Below, piece after piece: positions 31,389 through 38,274 of a DNA stretch of 38,274 nucleotides. Position numbers and translations under genes: made by a program. The notes beneath the pieces are model-generated. The model did no database searches. It was not told the origin of the DNA and saw nothing but the letters and a program-made list of their open reading frames with translations. The stretch is from a virus. Within the stretch, counting starts at the first letter, position 1, and each line of letters begins with the position of its first letter. The DNA lies in the IMG/VR virus record IMGVR_UViG_3300044691_000299, positions 1 through 38,274 of that record. The stretch is one strand, 5' to 3'.

Positions 31389-32440
31389 TGCCAGGACCCT
31401 ACGAAATAGTATTAGCGCGCGTACAGCAAAAGAAAGCTACTGAAGCCGAATGGCTGGCAGTGGAAGATGACCTTGGCGTTATTTTAGACGGGGAACAGGC
31501 TTTTGTTATTAATGATAGCGGTGTCGGGATTAATTTCAAGATAGGGGATGGTACTAAGAAATTTTCCGAATTGCCGTATTTTATTACTTATTTCAGTAAT
31601 GTACTTAACCAAAAGATACTATCTTATATTGACCAAACCACTGACATTACAATCACCAGTATTTTTCGTAATTTTTCCTGCCTGTATGATATTGTTCTGG
31701 TTAATAACAGTGGTACGGATATTATTTTAAAAGTAGGGACATCCCCGGCTGCGGACGACCTGATCAACGTAACGGTACCTAATGGGGCTTATATCATTAA
31801 CCTGCGTAAAGTTTTTCAGACAGTAAGTACTGTGTACATAAGCGGGCTGGCAGGTAAAAACCACAGCCTTTTTATCCTTTATTTCCAGTACGACGAGAAT
31901 CCCGCTGAACCGCCGACCGGAGGTCCTGCGGTTGCTTTTAAATTCCCCCGCTGCTTTAAGGGAATGTATGAGCCATTAAGTGATACTGACCTGGACACGC
32001 ACTGGGACTTTACGACCGGGCTTGGTATGCCGGGTACTGCATATGCTAACTGTGCCATATCAGGAACGAACGGCACGGAAGAAATGGGCAGGTTTTACCC
32101 TACCGGCTGGCAGGTTGGCGACAGCCTGCGTCCGGCCACAACTATAGGCAGCAGTTCAGGACTTATTACGATCGCAGAAAATAATATACCGAAATTCAGG
32201 TTAAAAATGTTTTCCGGTGCAGGGCCGGCAGGACAACTGTCTCCAGATCCAACGGGAAATAAAGCCGTGGCCTGGTCATCGGCGCATACCAGCGGTAACC
32301 AGGACTATGACATGAAACAGGCGGGGGATGATAATGTATCAATGGGCCATACTTCTTCTTTCGGACAGGATATACCTGATACAATTGATATACGTCCTAA
32401 ATCTAAAGTCATTTTATTTTTTGTAGCTATAACGGAATGA
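31388..32440 (+). CDS. Tail fibre with Mtd-like N-terminus and collar-type C-terminus
   Basis: A 350-aa protein. EAEWLAVEDDLGVILDGEQAFVIND...FKIGDGTKKFSELPYF (17-60) matches the small N-terminal domain found in many phage fibres (Mtd-N-like, G-E-x-x-x...K-x-GDG...W/F-x-x-LPY). The end (GWQVGDSLRPATTIGSSSGLITIAENNIPKFRLK ... DIRPKSKVILFFVAI) resembles a tail-collar domain. Likely role: host attachment. Confidence 0.78.
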   Translation: MPGPYEIVLARVQQKKATEAEWLAVEDDLGVILDGEQAFVINDSGVGINFKIGDGTKKFSELPYFITYFSNVLNQKILSYIDQTTDITITSIFRNFSCLYDIVLVNNSGTDIILKVGTSPAADDLINVTVPNGAYIINLRKVFQTVSTVYISGLAGKNHSLFILYFQYDENPAEPPTGGPAVAFKFPRCFKGMYEPLSDTDLDTHWDFTTGLGMPGTAYANCAISGTNGTEEMGRFYPTGWQVGDSLRPATTIGSSSGLITIAENNIPKFRLKMFSGAGPAGQLSPDPTGNKAVAWSSAHTSGNQDYDMKQAGDDNVSMGHTSSFGQDIPDTIDIRPKSKVILFFVAITE

Positions 32441-32886
32441 GCAGCAAGAGTATTTATATCATCGATATTATCAAGTCCTCAGAGACTAACGTAGAGGTGC
32501 AGTCTATAGAAACTTATGCGCAGGTACTTACCGCCGATGATTTCGGGGATGACGACCAGATAAATAAAAGGGCTGCGGTACAATTAAGCGGGGGTGTTGT
32601 TACAGAGGTGCCAGTCATACCTGCGGGGGAGTCAATCCCTTTTTTCCTGGACGCTTCTTTATACAGCGGCAGCAGTGAGCTATCCGAAGTGATCACTAAA
32701 ACGCAGCGTGAGGATCCGGTAACAGGTTCTCCAACGGGCAGGTTGCAGCGTTTTTATGATATGGACGTAGTTGACCAGGATACGAACGGTGACGGAACAG
32801 GTGATTTTACAGGGTGGGATATATACGGGCATGATGATGGGACAGGTAACTTTAAATATGATACTTACGTAATCTTAAAAGGATGA
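32437..32886 (+). CDS. Hypothetical fibre-associated protein with Ca-binding-like loop, 149 aa
   Basis: Overlaps the fibre gene by ATGA. The C-terminal DQDTNGDGTGDFTGWDIYGHDDGTGN (about 117-142) has D-x-x-x-N-G-D-G-x-x-D spacing like EF-hand/dockerin-type Ca-binding loops. The rest is acidic and beta-rich. It may be a fibre cap or chaperone; no family recognised. Confidence 0.65.
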   Translation: MSSKSIYIIDIIKSSETNVEVQSIETYAQVLTADDFGDDDQINKRAAVQLSGGVVTEVPVIPAGESIPFFLDASLYSGSSELSEVITKTQREDPVTGSPTGRLQRFYDMDVVDQDTNGDGTGDFTGWDIYGHDDGTGNFKYDTYVILKG

Positions 32887-35174
32887 AAAAACTATTATTT
32901 ATACTATTTATTTTACCTATATGGTGCTTTGCGCAAACAAATTTTACGCCACAGTTTAAAAGAAACATACCCGCGGACAGTCTTTTAGGTTATTCTATAC
33001 CTGGTATAACGGGAAATCATTGGCTCGCAGACACATCCTGGATAAAAAAGTATTATATTGATGGTGTATTATCGCATGGTCAGTACTTCAACACCAAATC
33101 CATCAATAACTTTACAGGAGTAACTTTTACAAACGGATCAACGGGCAGTTTAGCGGGGTCATTATTCAGAAATACGAATAATTCAGGCTATAGTGTTCAG
33201 CAAGCTATCTTCAATAGTGGCTTTAACGGAGGTTCTCAAATTGACCAGCCGAACACGGCACTTTTTAATACCACCGCACCTATTTTAAATGTGAATAATC
33301 AAAACGCAGTTGGCCAATTATGGCTTAGCGCAGGTGGGTTAGACTCGTCTGATGTGGCTATTAAAATACTACCCACGAAAACATACTTATACCATACAGA
33401 TAGCACGTCAACACCAGTAAGCGCTTATGTGAAGTTGGCAGATGGGAGCGTTGGGTTGGCGCCATATGGCGGCGGCGGCGGTTCGGATAGTACGCTTTAT
33501 AAAGTGGATGATTCGCTGCATAATACGGACAGGACGGTTGATTTAAAGGCGCATGGGTTAGTGTTTTCGTCTACCGATACTACACACAGTTCAAGTTTAG
33601 ACGTTTTAATTGGGGGTAATACAAAGGGAGAGGTATATGTAACTGATGGTGTAGCTCAACTAACATGGCAAGATGCAACTTTTTTAAATACGTCATCTAT
33701 AACAGCAAGAAATGATGGTTCAGGGCATGGGGAAGTTACTTTATATGCTTTACAGGCGGGGAGCAGATTTAAAGAAATTATAATGAATACAAGCAAGGGT
33801 ATTCAATTTTGGGATAATGCAGATACGGTAGGTGTGCTATATCATGATACTTCTGTTAATGTTAATGGAAGGAGATATAACACATGGGTGCCTACATGGA
33901 GCGCTGTTAAGAGTAGAATCGATAGCGCCATTTCTACTCATTCAGGCGGCGTCACCACCGTAACCGGCACAACAAACCGCATCACCTCAACAGGAGGGGC
34001 AACGCCGGTTATTGACATTGCAAGTACATATGCGGGGCAATCGTCAATCACTACGGTAGGAGCATTGTCTGCGGGGAGTATCCCTGCATCATTGGTTACA
34101 GGACTTGCAACAGGGGCGAGTCCGACAGCAACAGTCGGGGTGAGCGCGGTGAACGGTTCAGCAAGTACCTTTATGCGAAGTGATGCGGCACCTAAAATAG
34201 ATACTACCTCTGGAGGTGTAACTACATGGTTTAGGGTTAAAAAAATGATAACTGATAGTTTATCAGCCAATACTTCTGCAATAGGTTTTGGGCTTGATAC
34301 AACAAGCCACACTTTAAAGGTAGATACTACATTAATAATGCCGAAAGCTAATACGAAAACATTGGCACAGTTGCAGACGGCTTTTAATCTTAAAGCTAAT
34401 CTTATTTCACCATCATTTACTACCCCCGCGCTTGGGACACCATCTTCTGGGGTCATGACCAATGTAACCGGCCTGCCATTAACTACCGGAGTGACGGGTA
34501 TATTACCTGTGGCTAATGGGGGCACTGGCACAGCAACACCGGCTATTGTACCGGGGACAAATATAACCGTGTCAGGTACATGGCCGAATCAGACTATTAA
34601 CGCAAGTGGAGGCAGCGGCGTTACAACCATAGGTACTTTCTCCGGCTCGTCACAAACAAACGGAGCCTCTATTTCAGGCAGCACGATAACTTTCGGCCCT
34701 GCGGATGCAAGTAATCCCGGCATGGTTACTACAGGCACGCAGACATTTACAGGGGTAAAAACATTATCTACGCCAGTGTTTACAGGTTTGCCAACGGGTA
34801 CGGGTGTTGCTTCGGCGGCTACGGCAAGTACCTTGGTGGCAAGAGATGCGAATGCGAATACGGCTCTTAATAATTCAATACAAGGGTTTACTGCTATAAC
34901 AGCAACCGGTGGTACAACTACGTTAACAGCAGCATCTACTTATAATCAAGTAGTTGCAACTGGAAGTTTCAATCAAACTATTGTACTGCCTGTCACTGCA
35001 ACTCTTACTTTAGGACAACAATTCTCTATTACCGTTTTAAATGGATTCACGATTACTGTTCAATCATCCGGTGGTAATACTATCACTCAATTAAGTGGGT
35101 CAAATACTGCTTATATATTTACATGTATTGCTATAACTGGAACCGGAGCTTCATCATGGATATGGGTTCGTTAA
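32883..35174 (+). CDS. Tail fibre protein with N-terminal signal peptide
   Basis: A 763-aa protein. Residues 1-19 (MKKLLFILFILPIWCFAQT) are a clear Sec signal: two Lys, a hydrophobic core and an A-Q cleavage-type junction. The rest is a Ser/Thr/Gly-rich beta protein with the fibre motif VANGGTGTATPAIVPG near 540, collagen- or beta-helix-like spacing, and a C-terminal beta domain (VVATGSFNQTIVLPVTATL). It shares an ATGA overlap with the previous gene. A signal peptide on a virion protein is odd. Confidence 0.82.
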   Translation: MKKLLFILFILPIWCFAQTNFTPQFKRNIPADSLLGYSIPGITGNHWLADTSWIKKYYIDGVLSHGQYFNTKSINNFTGVTFTNGSTGSLAGSLFRNTNNSGYSVQQAIFNSGFNGGSQIDQPNTALFNTTAPILNVNNQNAVGQLWLSAGGLDSSDVAIKILPTKTYLYHTDSTSTPVSAYVKLADGSVGLAPYGGGGGSDSTLYKVDDSLHNTDRTVDLKAHGLVFSSTDTTHSSSLDVLIGGNTKGEVYVTDGVAQLTWQDATFLNTSSITARNDGSGHGEVTLYALQAGSRFKEIIMNTSKGIQFWDNADTVGVLYHDTSVNVNGRRYNTWVPTWSAVKSRIDSAISTHSGGVTTVTGTTNRITSTGGATPVIDIASTYAGQSSITTVGALSAGSIPASLVTGLATGASPTATVGVSAVNGSASTFMRSDAAPKIDTTSGGVTTWFRVKKMITDSLSANTSAIGFGLDTTSHTLKVDTTLIMPKANTKTLAQLQTAFNLKANLISPSFTTPALGTPSSGVMTNVTGLPLTTGVTGILPVANGGTGTATPAIVPGTNITVSGTWPNQTINASGGSGVTTIGTFSGSSQTNGASISGSTITFGPADASNPGMVTTGTQTFTGVKTLSTPVFTGLPTGTGVASAATASTLVARDANANTALNNSIQGFTAITATGGTTTLTAASTYNQVVATGSFNQTIVLPVTATLTLGQQFSITVLNGFTITVQSSGGNTITQLSGSNTAYIFTCIAITGTGASSWIWVR

Positions 35175-36097
35175 CATCAAATAGTCAACTTACTTTTAAC
35201 CCAACTGGTGGCCCTTCAAGTACCGGTTTTATCAGTTTAACAGGGGTATTAAGAGCAACAAAATACATAGCTGCCTTAAATGATTTTTTAGGATTTACGG
35301 GTAATACCGGACAAGGTATTGTTCAAACATACCATGCTATACAATTAGCGGGCATGACGCAAACACAAACATCTTTATATTCAACGGCGGATGTTGGCAT
35401 AGGCGCAGATTCTTACCACGTGGTAATTCCTATGGCTTCTGTAAGTGCAGCGGGATTGGCCGTTCTTGGTAAAGCAAGTCAGACGGCTAATTACATTGAA
35501 GCCACTACAACAGCCAATAAAACGACTACTAATGGTGATGTATTTTACGTAGCTGCCGATGGCTCTGTTAATGCTGGCCGTGCAGGAACGTTAATAGGGC
35601 AGTACAATTTAGCAGGGAATACAAGCGGGACGATCAGCATAAAGCCACAGGCAGCGGCAGGAACATATAATTTTAACATGCCAATTACAGCCGGAACAGC
35701 AGGGCAATTGTTAACGAGTCAGGGCGGTAGCAGTACTGCTATGACGTGGACTTCATCACCAACCATACAAGGCACTGCTGATTTAACAGCGCAAACAACA
35801 GCCGGGAATATCACTACTTTTACTGTTGGGGCATCTACGGCAACCTTTAATATATCTTCTTACATCAATGTAACTGCTGTTTCCGTAGACGTGATACAGG
35901 GGCAAATCACCTATACCGATGAAAATAACACAGCGCAAACCGTTTCACTATCGAACATTAGCGCAATAGGAAATTCAACCTATAGCCCGATTACGATACG
36001 CGCTAAAAATGCAACAGTGATTACGGTAAAGACTAATTTAACAACAGGCGCTGGAACGATTACATTTGACGCAGGCGCGCGTATCACACAACTATAA
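35156..36097 (+). CDS. Second fibre-like protein, 313 aa
   Basis: I start at MDMGSLTSNSQLTFN (35156), which overlaps the previous gene by 19 bases; the longer start at 35123 would overlap more. Thr/Ser/Gly-rich, with LLTSQGGSSTAMTWTSSPTIQGTADLTAQTTAGNITTFTVG and SYINVTAVSVDVIQGQITYTDENNTAQTVSL at the end. It reads like a fibre shaft plus head. It may co-assemble with the signal-peptide fibre. Confidence 0.7.
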   Translation: MDMGSLTSNSQLTFNPTGGPSSTGFISLTGVLRATKYIAALNDFLGFTGNTGQGIVQTYHAIQLAGMTQTQTSLYSTADVGIGADSYHVVIPMASVSAAGLAVLGKASQTANYIEATTTANKTTTNGDVFYVAADGSVNAGRAGTLIGQYNLAGNTSGTISIKPQAAAGTYNFNMPITAGTAGQLLTSQGGSSTAMTWTSSPTIQGTADLTAQTTAGNITTFTVGASTATFNISSYINVTAVSVDVIQGQITYTDENNTAQTVSLSNISAIGNSTYSPITIRAKNATVITVKTNLTTGAGTITFDAGARITQL

Positions 36098-36098
36098 A

Positions 36099-37397
36099 AT
36101 GAGAGTAATTATCAATCGTGGCAGAATACTTTTAAAGAAAACATCGAGTCTGCCGTCTATATCTGGGTTGGTAACTGATTTTGATTTTTCAGACCCCACT
36201 ACAGTGCAGGTTATTTCCGGTAATGTTTCACAGATAACTGATAAGGTTGGTGCCGTTGTATCGTCACAGGGAACATCTGGCAATAGGCCGACATTTTTAA
36301 ATGATGGCACTATAAATAACAAATCATTTGCAAGATTTTCAGGTAGTCAATCTTTATCGGGTGCGCTCCTTGGGGCGACAGGGGATCACACAATAATAGT
36401 GCTTCATAGAGCAGCTACTAAAATAACAAGCCCTCGGTATGGATTCGGAGTATTTAACAATGGCACATCTTCAAATGGGTATGGCTTTGTTATTTCTCAA
36501 ACTGCCGATACGGGATTGAATAATTCAGGGGGATTTTATCCTGGTTCTGCAATAGCTTATTCAAATAATTATTATACTGATACGCGATGGAATATTGGAA
36601 TTGTATCGCATAGTACCAATAATTACATTTATAATACAGCCGGTGCACTTATGCTTTTATCTGCACCTACAAATACCCTTGCAACTCCAACAACTGGTCA
36701 CAGCATAGGGGCTTCTTTTTTTGGGAGTATGAACGCCTATAACGGTGATATAAGTAGAATATTGGTTTATAACAGACAATTGACAGATACGGAAGCACGG
36801 TCTTTGTGTGCTTTTTTCACATCGGCATATGCGCTTTCAATACCAAGTCAAAATATTTATGGGGGGCATAGTAAAATGACCGGACAGGGGGGGTCAATAG
36901 GATTGCCAAATACAATTAAACCTAATTTGATAACCGATAATTATTACTTTTTTGATTATTTAACTAATCAGGGCGGTAGGACGGTAGCTAATGTAGTGAC
37001 CAATTTAACTTCGGAAGTATTAAATAGATATCGGGCATCAACAAAAAATATATATGCCTTATGGATAGGGCATAACGATTTAGCCGCCGCTATATCCGGA
37101 ACTACTGTTTATAACTCAATTGTATCATTATGCAATACAGTAAAAGCAGCGGGCTTTAAAATAATAATTTTTACAGAAACGTACACCACGGCTTTTGCTA
37201 ATACACAAGTAGATGTGATGAACGGACTTATAAGGACAAATTACGCGACTTTTGCCGATAGTATTTGTGATGTAAATAATATTACGAATCTTATTGATCC
37301 AACAAATACCACCTATTTTTCTGATGGTATACACTTGACTCAGGCGGCGCAAAATGAGGTTGCTACATTATTAAAACCTATATTAGAAGCGATATAA
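36099..37397 (+). CDS. LamG-like plus SGNH hydrolase tail enzyme
   Basis: A 432-aa protein from MRVIINRGRILLKKT, one base after the previous stop. Residues about 25-245 form a LamG/concanavalin-like domain (TDFDFSDPTT..., HTIIVLHRA, DISRILVYNRQLTDTEARSL). Residues 250-432 match SGNH/GDSL hydrolases: block I GGHS (255-258, Ser258; Asp of GDS replaced by His), Gly in NQGGRTV (291-297), GHND (324-327, Asn326), and SDGIHLT (Asp409, His412). Likely a deacetylase/esterase of host surface glycans. Confidence 0.85.
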   Translation: MRVIINRGRILLKKTSSLPSISGLVTDFDFSDPTTVQVISGNVSQITDKVGAVVSSQGTSGNRPTFLNDGTINNKSFARFSGSQSLSGALLGATGDHTIIVLHRAATKITSPRYGFGVFNNGTSSNGYGFVISQTADTGLNNSGGFYPGSAIAYSNNYYTDTRWNIGIVSHSTNNYIYNTAGALMLLSAPTNTLATPTTGHSIGASFFGSMNAYNGDISRILVYNRQLTDTEARSLCAFFTSAYALSIPSQNIYGGHSKMTGQGGSIGLPNTIKPNLITDNYYFFDYLTNQGGRTVANVVTNLTSEVLNRYRASTKNIYALWIGHNDLAAAISGTTVYNSIVSLCNTVKAAGFKIIIFTETYTTAFANTQVDVMNGLIRTNYATFADSICDVNNITNLIDPTNTTYFSDGIHLTQAAQNEVATLLKPILEAI

Positions 37398-37402
37398 ACT
37401 AA

Positions 37403-37567
37403 ATGGAAAAGCAAGCCACCATCCAATACTTAAAAGACCACATAGCAACTTGTATGCATGATCTGGAGACATTGCGTGCACAACTGGAATACTTAGAGCA
37501 GGTGGAAGAGGATGGCGATATGTCACACATTTATAACTTACATTCAATAACACATTATAATCAATGA
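37403..37567 (+). CDS. Small coiled-coil protein, 54 aa
   Basis: MEKQATIQYLKDHIATCMHDLETLRAQLEYLEQVEED shows heptad-like leucines (Leu10, 21, 24, 28, 31), then a polar tail. The stop overlaps the next start (ATGA). Function unknown. Confidence 0.65.
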   Translation: MEKQATIQYLKDHIATCMHDLETLRAQLEYLEQVEEDGDMSHIYNLHSITHYNQ

Positions 37568-37914
37568 AAACAAAACTCATAACAGTTGAATTCGAGAAAC
37601 GCTTAAACAAGGCGCTTGACGAGTACGATAGAATTACCCAAAACAGGGGGAAATTCAGAGTGGGGTCGCAACTGGATTTTGAAAAGAAAGAATTCGTTAA
37701 TCTGATTATAGATGTATGCGAACAATTTAAAATAGACTATCCAATAACTAAGAAAATGAACTTAAAAGAATTATCAGAAAAAATCAAAGACCTGACTATT
37801 GATGAAATAGCACAGTTGTCAGCTTACGGTGTTGATGTATCGATCCGCCAGGTAGCAACGGACACTACAACCGATCCTCCCGGCTCAACTACGCCCCCGC
37901 CGCCAAAGTCGTGA
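37564..37914 (+). CDS. Hypothetical protein, 116 aa, proline-rich tail
   Basis: A helical, charged N-terminus (ITVEFEKRLNKALDEYDRITQ) and a C-terminal TDPPGSTTPPPPKS. No signal or membrane segment. Ends with GTGA coupling to the membrane protein. Function unknown. Confidence 0.66.
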   Translation: MKTKLITVEFEKRLNKALDEYDRITQNRGKFRVGSQLDFEKKEFVNLIIDVCEQFKIDYPITKKMNLKELSEKIKDLTIDEIAQLSAYGVDVSIRQVATDTTTDPPGSTTPPPPKS

Positions 37915-38243
37915 AGTTAGCAAATCTATTTTTCGCATTGTCAATGGCCGCCTACTTTACAGTGGGCGACTATTTTAATACTATTTGGTCTGACTTTTAT
38001 TACACATCCTTAATCGGGTACGTATTTTGCTGCCTTATCATAAATAAAAAACAAACAGTAGATCAATTAGTTGGGTTATTAGTAACAGGCGGTATCTGGG
38101 CATTGTACCTGATAAGGCCATTATTTATTAACTCAATCTTTTACGCATGGATAAGATTTTCGTTCGGTTGCTTGATTGGTATATTTGGCATTTTTTATTT
38201 AATTTACGTCATTATTTGTTTACTGAAAAAAAGAACCTTATAG
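37911..38243 (+). CDS. Multi-pass membrane protein, holin candidate
   Basis: A 110-aa protein with a GTG start overlapping the previous TGA. About four hydrophobic segments (3-20, 29-45, 51-70, 82-105) and a basic end KKRTL. Size and position after the tail genes fit a holin, but no family match is seen. Confidence 0.6.
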   Translation: MKLANLFFALSMAAYFTVGDYFNTIWSDFYYTSLIGYVFCCLIINKKQTVDQLVGLLVTGGIWALYLIRPLFINSIFYAWIRFSFGCLIGIFGIFYLIYVIICLLKKRTL

Positions 38244-38245
38244 CA

Positions 38246-38274
38246 ATGTCTGAAATAACACCCGGCTTTGAACA
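38246..38274 (+). CDS. Partial gene at window end
   Basis: An ATG at 38246 opens MSEITPGFE and runs off the window. The position after the holin candidate suggests a lysis gene, but only nine residues are visible. Confidence 0.45.

Noticed and set aside
35100-35174. Programmed frameshift joining the two fibre genes
   Set aside because: The second gene is in the -1 frame, but I see no slippery heptamer and an ATG is available at 35156; coupled restart is simpler.
32883-37397. Diversity-generating retroelement target
   Set aside because: No reverse transcriptase or template/variable repeat pair is visible in the window.

Overview
The window looks like most of the genome of a tailed phage or prophage (siphovirus with an HK97-type head) of a Bacteroidota host, probably Sphingobacteriales-like. 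Reasons: start codons mostly lack Shine-Dalgarno sequences; several genes are preceded by the Bacteroidota promoter elements TTTG/CTTG (-33) and TAnnTTTG (-7); the replication protein is a VirE/VapE primase-helicase; and one tail protein carries a Bacteroidota-style signal peptide ending FAQ. No integrase, repressor, lysis enzyme or complete tRNA gene is visible. Both window ends cut through genes.

Layout. 1-4374 (minus): a truncated gene with twenty 12-bp QLxS repeats, two genes of unknown function, then the replication module (VapE primase-helicase and small partners). 4375-4755: divergent control region with TGCAACG repeats, a 17-bp dyad and promoters facing both ways. 4756-6817 (plus): small and large terminase. 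6818-9261 (minus): nine small accessory genes. 9262-9714: two terminator-plus-promoter units. 9715-11169 (plus): portal. 11203-18267 (minus): a tightly overlapping 15-gene operon headed by a ribbon-helix-helix regulator, with six glycosyltransferase-like proteins, two methyltransferases, a homing endonuclease and small phage proteins. 18347-32886 (plus): 42-aa leader gene, prohead protease, major capsid, connectors, tail terminator, two tail-tube paralogues split by an HNH gene and a moron-like gene, the tail chaperone with a -1 frameshift site, the tape measure, baseplate and fibre genes. 32883-37397: a fibre with a signal peptide, a second fibre and a LamG-SGNH hydrolase. 37403-38274: small genes and a holin candidate, probably the start of the lysis module.

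The structural genes form a normal packaging-head-tail series on the plus strand, but three antisense blocks interrupt it (TerL/portal, portal/protease, tube1/tube2). Each convergent junction carries an inverted repeat over or beside the stop codons. The minus operons have promoters with both -33 and -7 elements. Several plus-strand late genes have only a -7-like element ending 3-5 nt before the ATG, suggesting leaderless late mRNAs. The strongest candidate for an undescribed system is the glycosyltransferase/methyltransferase operon inside the head module. It could build a methylated glycan on phage DNA, the virion or the host surface; the sequence does not decide which.
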